From NCBI RefSeq assembly GCF_000613185.1, contig NZ_CCBB010000001.1, forward strand, positions 2,170,001 to 2,234,000: a DNA stretch of 64,000 bases. The letters are read 5' to 3'. Positions 57,337 to 64,000 of this stretch are shown here, in pieces. The stretch is from Mycolicibacterium cosmeticum (GTDB taxonomy: Bacteria > Actinomycetota > Actinomycetes > Mycobacteriales > Mycobacteriaceae). Numbering within the stretch: position 1 is the stretch's first letter; every line of letters starts with the position of its first letter. The notes beneath the pieces were generated by a model. That model made no database searches, was not told the DNA's origin, and saw nothing but the letters and a program-made list of their open reading frames with translations. Position numbers and translations under genes: made by a program.

Positions 57337-59670
57337 GTGACGGGACCCGTGGCCACCCGCTACGCAGGAACGCGTGTCCCCCGGGTCGAGGACACCCGCC
57401 TGCTCACCGGCAAGGGCACCTTCGTCGACGACGTGCAGCGACCCGGCATGCTGCACGCCTGCTTCGTGCGCAGCCCCTTCGCCCGCGCCACCGTCAAGGG
57501 CATCGACGCCGCCGCGGCGCTCGCCCTGCCCGGCGTCCACGCGGTGTTCACCGCGGCCGATATCAACCCGGGCGTGCACGAGGCATGGCACGCCGTCGCC
57601 GGGAAGGACGTGCCGGACACCCCCCGGCCGCCCCTGGCCGAGGGTGAGGTGAAGTTCGTCGGCGATCCGGTGGCGATCGTGGTCGCCGAGAGCCGGCGCC
57701 TAGCCGAGGACGCCGTCGACCTGGTCGAGGTCGACTACGAACAGCTGCCCGCCGTCGCCGATTTCCGCGCGGCACCGGAATCCGGCATCAGCGTGCACGC
57801 CGAATATCCCGACAACGTGGCCGGCGGTATGGGCGGGGCACCACCGGACGAGGACGTCTTCGCCACCGCCGCGCATGTCGTGCGGGAGCACATCTACCAG
57901 CAGATGTACGTCCCCGTGCCGATGGAGACCCGCGGCATCGTCGCCGAATGGAGCCCTCCCACAGCCGAACTCACCGTGTGGGCGTCCACCCAGACCCCGC
58001 ACGAGCTGCGCGCGTTCGCCGCGCGCCTGCTGGGCATCCCGGCTCAGGGCGTGCGCGTCATCATGCGTGACACCGGCGGCGGGTTCGGCCAGAAGGTGGT
58101 TCCGATGCGGGAGGACATGGCCATCCTGCTCGCCGCGCGCAAGGTGCCCGCCCCGCTGAAATGGATCGAGGACCGCCGGGAGAACCTGATGTCGGCCGGG
58201 CAGTCCCGTCATGTCGACGGCACCGTCCGGATGGCGTTCGACGCCGACGGCAAGATCCTGGCCGCCGACATCGATTTCGTCCAGGATATCGGCGCCTACC
58301 CCACGCCGTACCCGGTGCTCACCACCGCCGCCATCGGCATGTTCTTCCCCGGCCCCTACCGGGTGCCCAAGGCCAGCTTCAACTACCGGACGGTGTTCTC
58401 CAACACCGCCGGCCTGCACGCCTACCGGGGCCCGTGGCAGTATGAAACCCTCACCCGCGAAATGCTTCTCGACATCGCCGCCCGCAAGATCGGGATGGAC
58501 CCGGTGGAGTTGCGCCGGATCAACATCCTGCGCGGTGACGAGATGCCGTTCGTCAATCCCAACGGCATGCCCTATGACAACTGCGCCCCGGCCGACACTT
58601 TCGAACAGGCCGTCAAGATCCTCGACCACGAGGGATTCCGCAAGGAGCAGGCCGCGGCGCTGGCCCAGGGACGCTATATCGGACTGGGTTTCTCGGCCTA
58701 TATCGAACCGACGGGCGCGGCCACCGGCCACCTGGCCACCGAGGGCGCCACCATCCGGATGGAGCCCACCGGCCGGATCAACGTCTACGTCAACGGCGGC
58801 TCCAGCGGAAACAGTCTGGAGACCACGGTCGTGCAACTGACCGCGGATGCGTTGGGCGCCGATATCGATGACGTGTCGACCATCCAGGGCGACACCGCGG
58901 TGACACCGTACGGCGCGGGCACCCAGGGCAGCCGCAGCGGACCGATGACGGCGGGCGCGGTCAACGAGGCGGGCACCATCCTGCGTAACCGGATCCTCGG
59001 GATCGCAGCCCAGATGCTGGGCGTCGGCGCCGACGAGATCGAGCTCGCCGACTCGCGCGCCACGGTGCGCAGCGACCCGGACAAGAGTGTCAGCTTCGCC
59101 GACATCGCCTACCGCTGCCACTACGAGCCGATGATGTTGGGCGGCGCGAACCCCACCCTGGAGGCCACCGCACGTTTCAACTCGCAGGCAATGATCCACT
59201 GGGCCAACGCCACCCACGCCTGCACGTGCGAAGTCGACATCGAGACCGGCCAGGTCAGGTTGACCCGCTATATCGTCAGCGAGGACGTCGGGCCGATGAT
59301 CAATCCCAATGTGGTGGAGGGCCAGGTGGCCGGCGGCACCGTGCAGGGTATCGGCGGCGCACTGCTGGAGCAGCTGTCCTACGACGACGCGGGCAACCCC
59401 CTGTCCTCGACCTTCGTCGATTACCTGCTGCCCACCGCCACCGAGGTGCCGGCCATCGAATTCGGCCATGTCGAGATCCCCGGCCCCGGCGTCGGCGGGT
59501 ACAAGGGTGCCGGCGAAGGCGGCGCCATCGGCTCCCCGCCGGCGGTGATCAATGCGATCAACGACGCGCTGGCACCGCTCGGCGTCGCCGTCACCCAGCT
59601 GCCCGCCACCCCGGCGGCCATCGTCGCCCTCCTCGAACAAGCGCGGGTTCCCTCGGGAAAGGACCACTAG
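57337..59670 (+). CDS. Molybdenum hydroxylase large subunit (CoxL-like, non-CO signature)
   Basis: 777 residues of the xanthine oxidase/CO dehydrogenase large-subunit family, binding MCD. N-terminal hammerhead domain VEDTRLLTGKGTFVDDV; Moco segments TGGGFGQK, GYKGAGEGGAIGSPPA with the base Glu in GAGEG. At the site where form I CoxL has AYxCSFR and form II AYRGAGR, this protein has AYRGPWQ at 362-368: no Cys, so it is not a form I CO dehydrogenase. Substrate unknown, probably an N-heterocycle or aldehyde. GTG 57337 has AGGAG upstream; ATG 57319 is the alternative. Confidence 0.88.
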   Translation: MTGPVATRYAGTRVPRVEDTRLLTGKGTFVDDVQRPGMLHACFVRSPFARATVKGIDAAAALALPGVHAVFTAADINPGVHEAWHAVAGKDVPDTPRPPLAEGEVKFVGDPVAIVVAESRRLAEDAVDLVEVDYEQLPAVADFRAAPESGISVHAEYPDNVAGGMGGAPPDEDVFATAAHVVREHIYQQMYVPVPMETRGIVAEWSPPTAELTVWASTQTPHELRAFAARLLGIPAQGVRVIMRDTGGGFGQKVVPMREDMAILLAARKVPAPLKWIEDRRENLMSAGQSRHVDGTVRMAFDADGKILAADIDFVQDIGAYPTPYPVLTTAAIGMFFPGPYRVPKASFNYRTVFSNTAGLHAYRGPWQYETLTREMLLDIAARKIGMDPVELRRINILRGDEMPFVNPNGMPYDNCAPADTFEQAVKILDHEGFRKEQAAALAQGRYIGLGFSAYIEPTGAATGHLATEGATIRMEPTGRINVYVNGGSSGNSLETTVVQLTADALGADIDDVSTIQGDTAVTPYGAGTQGSRSGPMTAGAVNEAGTILRNRILGIAAQMLGVGADEIELADSRATVRSDPDKSVSFADIAYRCHYEPMMLGGANPTLEATARFNSQAMIHWANATHACTCEVDIETGQVRLTRYIVSEDVGPMINPNVVEGQVAGGTVQGIGGALLEQLSYDDAGNPLSSTFVDYLLPTATEVPAIEFGHVEIPGPGVGGYKGAGEGGAIGSPPAVINAINDALAPLGVAVTQLPATPAAIVALLEQARVPSGKDH

Positions 59671-59671
59671 C

Positions 59672-60340
59672 GTGGAACTCCACAACGAATTCCGGGTCGC
59701 GGTGCCCGCGGCCACGACCTGGGAAGTGTTCACCGACGTCGAACGCGTCGCCCCCTGCTTGCCCGGTGCCACCCTGCTCTCGGTCGACGGCGACGACTTC
59801 ACCGGCGCGGTGAAGGTCAAGGTCGGCCCGATCACGGTGTCCTACAAGGGTATTGCGACATACCAGGAGAAGGACGAAGCCGGCCGGCGCATCGTGCTGC
59901 GCGCCGAGGGTAAGGAGACGCGCGGCAACGGGACCGCCGCGGCGACCGTCACCGCCCAACTCAAGGACGAGGGTGACGCGACGAGCGTGCTCATCACCAC
60001 CGACCTGGCGATCTCGGGCAAGGCCGCCCAGTTCGGCCGCGGCGTGCTCGCCGACGTGTCCAGCAACCTCATCGACCAGTTCGCCCGCAGCCTGGAGGCC
60101 GAACTTCTCGGCAGCACCGCCGGGACCGGCCCCGAAACCACCACCGTGACAGCGCCACCCGCCGATTCGGTGGACCTGCTCAAGGTGGTGGCGGTGCCGG
60201 TGGCGAAGCGGTACGGACCGGTGCTCGCGGCCGCGGCGGCCGCCGGCGCCGTCGGGTTCCTGGTCGGGCGCCGCAAGCGCAAGGCACCGGCCACCGTCCC
60301 CGCCGAGTTGCAGGCCCTGTTGACCCGGCTGCTGTCGTGA
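59672..60340 (+). CDS. CoxG-like SRPBCC protein with C-terminal anchor
   Basis: 222 residues. The CoxG/carbon monoxide dehydrogenase subunit G fold covers 1-145: FRVAVPAATTWEVFTDVERV, CLPGATLLSVDGDDF, GITVSYKG-like ITVSYKGIATYQ, and LIDQFARSLEAELL. After a linker, a helix at about 188-206 (GPVLAAAAAAGAVGFLVG) and a basic GRRKRK tail suggest membrane anchoring. CoxG recruits the Cox enzyme to the membrane. It starts one base after the coxL stop. Confidence 0.85.
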   Translation: MELHNEFRVAVPAATTWEVFTDVERVAPCLPGATLLSVDGDDFTGAVKVKVGPITVSYKGIATYQEKDEAGRRIVLRAEGKETRGNGTAAATVTAQLKDEGDATSVLITTDLAISGKAAQFGRGVLADVSSNLIDQFARSLEAELLGSTAGTGPETTTVTAPPADSVDLLKVVAVPVAKRYGPVLAAAAAAGAVGFLVGRRKRKAPATVPAELQALLTRLLS

Positions 60341-61212
60341 AGGCCCGCGCGTTCGCCTACCACCGCGCCGACTCGGTCAAGGACGCGGTGGAACTGCTCG
60401 CCGAATTCGGTGACGAGGCGAAGATCCTGGCCGGCGGGCAGAGCCTGGTCCCCATGCTGGCCATGCGGCTCACCCATTTCGAGAATCTGGTCGACATCTC
60501 CCGCCTCGACGAACTCCAGGGCATCGACCTGATCGGCGACGAGGTGGTCGTCGGGGCCGGCACCACCCACGCCCTGGTCGGTATGGACGACGAGGTCGCC
60601 GACTCGGTGCCGCTGCTGACCGCGGCCACACCGCATATCGGGCACTTCCAGATCCGCAGCCGCGGCACCCTCGGCGGCGCCATCGCGCACGCCGACCCGG
60701 CCGCCGAGTTCGCTGCCGTCGCCCTGACCCTGGACGCCACCATGGAAGCCGTCTCGGCGCGCGGTACCCGGCAGATTCCGGCGGCCGACTTCTTCACCGG
60801 GCTCTGGGAGAGCGCGCTGGCCGCCGACGAGCTGCTGCAGGCGGTGCGATTCCCGGTGTGGTCGGGCCGGTGTGGCTTCGCGGTGCACGAATTCGCGCGG
60901 CGGCACGGCGATTTCGCCATCGCCGGGGCCACCGTCGCCGTCGAACTGGACGACGACGATCGCGTCACCCGCTGCTCCGTCGGACTGCTGGGCCTCGGGT
61001 CCACCCCCGAGCGGGGCGCTCCCGCCGAGGCCGCGATGACGGGCCGGCCGGTCACCGACATCGACGCCGTGGAGTTCGGCAGGTTGGCGGTCTCGGGCCT
61101 GCGGGACATCCCGTCGGATCTGCAGGGCTCGTCGTCCTACCGCACCAGGATCGGCGCCACGATGGTCACCCGGGCCTGGACCGACGCAATCACGGAGGCA
61201 CGCGATGCATGA
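60337..61212 (+). CDS. Molybdenum hydroxylase FAD subunit (CoxM-like)
   Basis: 291 residues. FAD-binding blocks are LAGGQSLVPMLAMR at about 31-44 and RGTLGGAIAHADPAAEF at about 108-124, followed by the CO_deh_flav_C domain with FAIAGATVAVELDDDDR. It passes electrons from the iron-sulfur subunit to FAD. GTG 60337 overlaps the coxG stop by GTGA, and its end overlaps coxS by 8 bases. Confidence 0.93.
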   Translation: MKARAFAYHRADSVKDAVELLAEFGDEAKILAGGQSLVPMLAMRLTHFENLVDISRLDELQGIDLIGDEVVVGAGTTHALVGMDDEVADSVPLLTAATPHIGHFQIRSRGTLGGAIAHADPAAEFAAVALTLDATMEAVSARGTRQIPAADFFTGLWESALAADELLQAVRFPVWSGRCGFAVHEFARRHGDFAIAGATVAVELDDDDRVTRCSVGLLGLGSTPERGAPAEAAMTGRPVTDIDAVEFGRLAVSGLRDIPSDLQGSSSYRTRIGATMVTRAWTDAITEARDA

Positions 61213-61693
61213 CCTACCCGTAGACATCTCGGTCAACGGCCGCCGCCGGCACGGCGCGGTCGAACCGCGGGTCACCCTCGCCGACTTCCTGCGCGAGGAC
61301 TGCGGCCTGACCGGCACCCACCTGGGATGTGAGCACGGCGCCTGCGGTGCGTGCACCGTGCTGTTGGACGGCCAGGCGGTGCGCTCCTGCCTGATCTTCG
61401 CGGTGCAGGCCGACGGACAGGAGGTGACGACCGTCGAAGGGATCGCCGCCGAGGACGGTGAGTTGTCCGCGGTGCAGGCCGCCCTTCGCGAATGTCACGG
61501 CCTGCAGTGCGGGTTTTGCACGCCCGGCTTCGTCACCTCCATCACGGCGTTGCTGCGCGACAATCCGGAGCCCACCGACGACGAGATCCGGGAGGGTTTG
61601 TCGGGGAACTTCTGTCGCTGTACCGGCTACCAAGGCATCGTGAACGCGGTGCACCGGGCCGCGCAGATGCTGAGCTCCGACGCCTCCCGGTAA
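61205..61693 (+). CDS. Molybdenum hydroxylase [2Fe-2S] subunit (CoxS-like)
   Basis: 162 residues with two [2Fe-2S] clusters: plant-type CEHGACGACTVLLDG with the final Cys in RSCLIF, and the helical domain LQCGFCTPGF with NFCRCTGYQGI. It links Moco in CoxL to FAD in CoxM. ATG start at 61205 inside the coxM end. Last gene of the xdhC-L-G-M-S operon; no coxD/E genes follow in the window. Confidence 0.95.
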   Translation: MHDLPVDISVNGRRRHGAVEPRVTLADFLREDCGLTGTHLGCEHGACGACTVLLDGQAVRSCLIFAVQADGQEVTTVEGIAAEDGELSAVQAALRECHGLQCGFCTPGFVTSITALLRDNPEPTDDEIREGLSGNFCRCTGYQGIVNAVHRAAQMLSSDASR

Positions 61694-61786
61694 CGACGGC
61701 GCCGGCCGCGGCGATACTTCCCACGACGTTTGCTCGCAAGAGGCTGCGGGCGAACTGCGGACGATGCAGACGGAATGGGAAGACCG

Positions 61787-62098
61787 ATGACGATCAAGCG
61801 CACCCTGGCCGCGGCGGTCCTCGCCGCCGGCGCCATGACGGCCCTGGCGGCTCCGGCCGCGGCCGACGACGGCACCGATCAGAAGTTCCTGATGGCCCTG
61901 GAGCAGCTCAAGATCAACGTGGGCGGCGACGCCAAGGCGATCAGCGTCGCGCATTCGGCCTGTCAGGTGCTCTTCCACGGCAAGCCGCTGTCCTACGCGC
62001 TGTACAGCATCAAGAACCAGACCGACCTGTCCGACGATCAGGCCACCAAATTCGGGGGCGCGGCGCTGCGCATGTACTGCCCCAAATACCTGCCCTGA
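61787..62098 (+). CDS. DUF732-family secreted protein
   Basis: 103 residues. Signal peptide 1-27 (AAAVLAAGAMTALAAPAAAD). The mature part DQKFLMALEQLKINVGGDAK and the cysteines at 59 and 98 (HSACQVL, MYCPKYLP) are the DUF732 pattern of mycobacterial exported proteins. Function unknown. It lies 93 bases after coxS, so it could share that transcript but more likely has its own promoter. It converges with the SDR gene, 10 bases apart. Confidence 0.82.
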   Translation: MTIKRTLAAAVLAAGAMTALAAPAAADDGTDQKFLMALEQLKINVGGDAKAISVAHSACQVLFHGKPLSYALYSIKNQTDLSDDQATKFGGAALRMYCPKYLP

Positions 62099-62108
62099 TC
62101 AGCGCTGG

Positions 62109-62942
62109 TCAGTCGACGACACCGCGCAGGGCGTCCTCGCCGAAGACCGGGCCTAGCATCGAGGACATGTCCGGCCCGCGCCGCAGGCAGTGCCCGCCGT
62201 CGACGTTGATCAGTTGACCGGTGATCCACGCGGCCGCATCGCTGAGCAGGAATACCGCGGCGTTGGCGATGTCCTGCACCTCACCGGGGCGGGGCAGCGG
62301 GGTGCAGCTCGCGTAGTCGGCGCTGATCTCCGGGGAATCCAAGATGGGCGCCACCATCTCGGTCTTGATCAACCCCGGCCGGATGCTGTTCACCCGCACC
62401 CACGACGGCCCCAGTTCGTCGGCGGCCAACTGCAGCAAGTGGTCGAGCGCGGCCTTGCTCGGGCCGTAGGCCGCGAACCAGCGGTGGGTGTTGCTCGACG
62501 CGATCGACGAGATGCCGACGAACGACCCACCGCCGCCCCGCACCATCGCCCTGGCGCTGTGCTTGAGCACGTACATGGTGCCGTTGACGTTGAGGTCCAC
62601 GGTCTGGCGCCACAATTCGGAATCCACCTGCGTCAGCGGGCCGATGGTCAAGGACCCACCCGCACAGTGCACGACGCCGTGTAGCCGCCCGTTCCAGGCC
62701 GCGGCGGCATCCACCACGCGGGCCACCTCGTCCTCGTCGGTGACATCGGCCGGTTCGTAGCGGACCCGGTCCGCCCCGCCCGCGGCGGCGATCTCGTCGA
62801 CCGCGGCAGCGAGCCGATCAGCGTTGCGGCCCACCAGCATTGCGTTGCCGCCGCTGGCGACCACCGCGGCCGCGACCCCCTTGCCGATACCGCTGCCACC
62901 GCCGGTCACCAGAACCGTACGATCCGCCAACGAAAGCTGCAC
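62109..62942 (-). CDS. Short-chain dehydrogenase/reductase with KstR-like site
   Basis: 277 residues, classical SDR: VTGGGSGIGKGVAAAVV, then a VGRNADR turn suited to NADP(H); NVNGT; Ser in GISSIASSNT; Tyr/Lys in YGPSKAALD. It resembles enoyl-CoA/steroid-type SDRs with the ending TGQLINVDGGHCLRRG. GTG start at 62942. A KstR-like dyad lies 55 bases upstream, so a role in sterol catabolism is inferred. Confidence 0.85.
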   Translation of the reverse strand: MQLSLADRTVLVTGGGSGIGKGVAAAVVASGGNAMLVGRNADRLAAAVDEIAAAGGADRVRYEPADVTDEDEVARVVDAAAAWNGRLHGVVHCAGGSLTIGPLTQVDSELWRQTVDLNVNGTMYVLKHSARAMVRGGGGSFVGISSIASSNTHRWFAAYGPSKAALDHLLQLAADELGPSWVRVNSIRPGLIKTEMVAPILDSPEISADYASCTPLPRPGEVQDIANAAVFLLSDAAAWITGQLINVDGGHCLRRGPDMSSMLGPVFGEDALRGVVD

Positions 62943-63236
62943 CGCGATCCCTCCGTAGAGCGTGCGTATCAAACGTGCGCGCTGATGCGCCAAAACTGGA
63001 ACACGTTCTCGTCATCGAACCACGCCGGCTGGCCGCCGTACAGCAATTCGCAGGTCCAGCCATGCCACAGCTATCTTGCAGTCTGCTCACAGGATTGGCG
63101 CGGCGCCGCCCGAATTTCGTAGTCCTGCCAGGTTTTTTCGTCCCCGTCAGCGTATTCTTGGCTCAGGATTCACATCCGACCCTGACCCCGCTCGGCCGAG
63201 AAGAACCGGCCAGCAAATCACAGAAAGCGTGACGCC
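62943..63236. other. Intergenic region between SDR and Ibp1-like gene
   Basis: 294 bases between divergent genes. Apart from the KstR-like site (62997-63010), a TATTCT at 63151-63156 is a possible -10 for the secreted-protein gene. No RNA gene or ORF with coding character was seen. The 14-base leader CAGAAAGCGTGACG just before the start codon is repeated before the next paralogue (63743-63756). Confidence 0.4.
62997..63010 (-). promoter_or_regulatory. KstR-like operator upstream of SDR
   Basis: On the minus strand the site reads GAGAACGTGTTCCA; the KstR consensus TnnAACnnGTTnnA is met at seven of eight fixed positions, the first base being G. It is placed 55-68 bases before the SDR start, as expected for the promoter of a KstR-repressed gene. 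Binding is untested. Confidence 0.5.
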
Positions 63237-63575
63237 ATGGCGACATTCGCCTTCCCTGCCCGTCGACTGATCATTGCCGGCGGCTTCGCCGCGGCGGTCG
63301 TCGCGGCACCCGCGCTTGCGGCCTTCGCCCTCGAGGCGCCCGCCGGACCCGCTCTTGCCGCGTGTCCGACCGGAGAATCCGAGGACACCTTCACCGGCTC
63401 CTGCACTCCCGAGCTGGTGCCCAACTCGCCGGAGTTCGGCAACACCTCCCCGGGTGGTCTGCCGTCCATCGACGGTGTCCCGTGCACCGGCGGTAACTCC
63501 GGGCAGTGCATCGGCCTGTCGGAGGATCAGCCGCAGTTCGTGCAGCCGCACACCAGTGTGAGCTCCAGCCCGTAG
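63237..63575 (+). CDS. Ibp1-like small secreted protein, copy 1
   Basis: 112 residues. Signal peptide about 1-42 (RRLIIAGGFAAAVVAAPALA). The mature motif is CPTGESEDTFTGSCTPELVP with Cys43 and Cys56, followed by NSPEF and a second pair in VPCTGGNSGQC (Cys83, Cys91). NCBI names this group intersectin-EH binding protein Ibp1 by recall; there is no support for that function in bacteria, so it is effectively unknown. A close tandem paralogue follows. Confidence 0.78.
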   Translation: MATFAFPARRLIIAGGFAAAVVAAPALAAFALEAPAGPALAACPTGESEDTFTGSCTPELVPNSPEFGNTSPGGLPSIDGVPCTGGNSGQCIGLSEDQPQFVQPHTSVSSSP

Positions 63576-63595
63576 CGACGTAACAGCGCAGCACT

Positions 63596-63635
63596 CGGCC
63601 GGGACGCCCGTACGCGGGCGTCCCGGCCGCTTTTG
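63596..63635 (+). terminator. Intrinsic terminator after Ibp1-like copy 1
   Basis: A perfect 15-bp stem, CGGCCGGGACGCCCG (63596-63610) and its complement (63615-63629), around loop TACG, then CTTTTG. It is the only hairpin-plus-T-run terminator of this quality seen in the window and separates the two tandem paralogues. Confidence 0.92.
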
Positions 63636-63756
63636 TGCCATCCGATGTGTCACGGGGTAACGAACTCCCAGCCAACTCATGGATCTCATGCAGATTTCTG
63701 TCAGCTTCCTTAGAATCTGTCCGACGTCTCGGTCAATAACTACAGAAAGCGTGACG

Positions 63757-64000
63757 ATGGCGAGCTTCGAGTTTTCCGTTCCACGACTGATCCTTGCCGG
63801 CGGTTTCGCGGTCGCGGTGGCCGCCGCCCCGGTTGTCGCCGTCATCACGACCGTCGGCCCGGCCGACCGCCCGATGCTGGCGTGCGACTCCGGTGAGGAA
63901 GAAGACCTGTTCACGGGCAGCTGCCTGCCGCACACGGTGCCCAACTCCCCGGCAACGCCGTTCAGCTCGATCCCCGGCAACCCCGACCTGCCGGCCATCG
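63757..64000 (+). CDS. Ibp1-like small secreted protein, copy 2 (3' end outside window)
   Basis: The first 81 residues. FSVPRLILAGGFAVAVAAAP is a signal segment; the mature part has CDSGEEEDLFTGSCLPHTVP with Cys43 and Cys56 at the same positions as in copy 1, then NSPAT. It is cut by the window end, so whether the second cysteine pair is kept is unseen. It has the same CAGAAAGCGTGACG leader as copy 1 but its own upstream region after the terminator. Confidence 0.75.
   Translation, partial: MASFEFSVPRLILAGGFAVAVAAAPVVAVITTVGPADRPMLACDSGEEEDLFTGSCLPHTVPNSPATPFSSIPGNPDLPAI

Noticed and set aside
57337..59670. Annotating the large subunit as carbon-monoxide dehydrogenase CoxL
   Set aside because: The AYxCSFR signature is absent (AYRGPWQ instead), so the activity is not supported.

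Overview
The window is high-GC actinobacterial DNA with strong mycobacterial signatures: PhoP/PhoR, a Mce4A-like protein, CYP51/CYP123/CYP126-type P450s, a DyP-peroxidase/encapsulin pair, an EspC-like ESX substrate and DUF732 and Ibp1-like secreted proteins. From memory of family members, the gene order from about 3.5 to 48.8 kb follows, in reverse, the Mycobacterium tuberculosis block Rv0757 (phoP) to Rv0804. The organism is therefore most likely a non-tuberculous mycobacterium (Mycolicibacterium or relative); species cannot be told. The synteny statement is recall-based inference, not a computed alignment.

Layout. 0-1.3 kb: end of an orphan mceA and a PPOX-fold protein. 1.3-8.7 kb (minus): tightly packed run pepC, VOC protein, cation/proton antiporter, purL, membrane alpha/beta hydrolase, CPBP protease. 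8.8-10.6 kb (plus): DyP peroxidase and encapsulin, a nanocompartment. 10.7-20 kb: purS/purQ, MBL hydrolase, PAP2 phosphatase, KstD-like flavoprotein, deacetylase-like protein, glutathione peroxidase, TetR/DoxX pair, intact oligopeptidase B and purC. 20.5-21.5 kb: a DUF559 nuclease gene between two copies of a 49-bp near-perfect palindrome; a third, solitary copy lies at 41.6 kb. 21.5-27 kb: cyp126-like, purB, TetR, Tat-type esterase, purD. 27-31.9 kb: an accessory block (CYP125-like P450 with TetR, HxlR regulator with MFS transporter, an unknown protein). 31.9-42.9 kb: two divergent catabolic operons around a TetR: aldA, SDR, HIBADH-like and CMD on the minus strand; TetR, cyp123, SDR, cyp51, ferredoxin, NTF2-like, adhB, KSI-like and SDR on the plus strand. 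42.9-48.8 kb: Lrp-type regulator, LLM flavoprotein, GT2-GtrA glycosyltransferase, HIT protein, phoR and phoP with a PhoP-box-like repeat. 48.9-55.9 kb: a protein with 19 tandem decapeptides, tRNA-Thr, an HNH nuclease, an alcohol dehydrogenase, an EspC-like protein and a DUF4185 surface protein. 56-61.7 kb: an xdhC-coxL-coxG-coxM-coxS molybdenum hydroxylase operon whose large subunit lacks the CO-dehydrogenase active-site signature. 61.8-64 kb: DUF732 protein, an SDR with a KstR-like operator, and two tandem Ibp1-like secreted proteins separated by a clear intrinsic terminator; the last gene is cut by the window end.

How it fits together. Five purine biosynthesis steps (purL, purQ/S, purC, purB, purD) are dispersed among unrelated genes and often translationally coupled to them. 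Many other genes point to sterol or lipid oxidation: Mce4A-like, KstD-like, three CYP families plus CYP51 with its ferredoxin, a KSI-like fold, several SDRs and a KstR-like site. There are no intergenic gaps over 300 bases; the largest, 62943-63236, holds promoter elements only. The most novel-looking items are the palindrome-nuclease-palindrome cassette, the decapeptide-repeat protein beside phoP, and the atypical CoxL.
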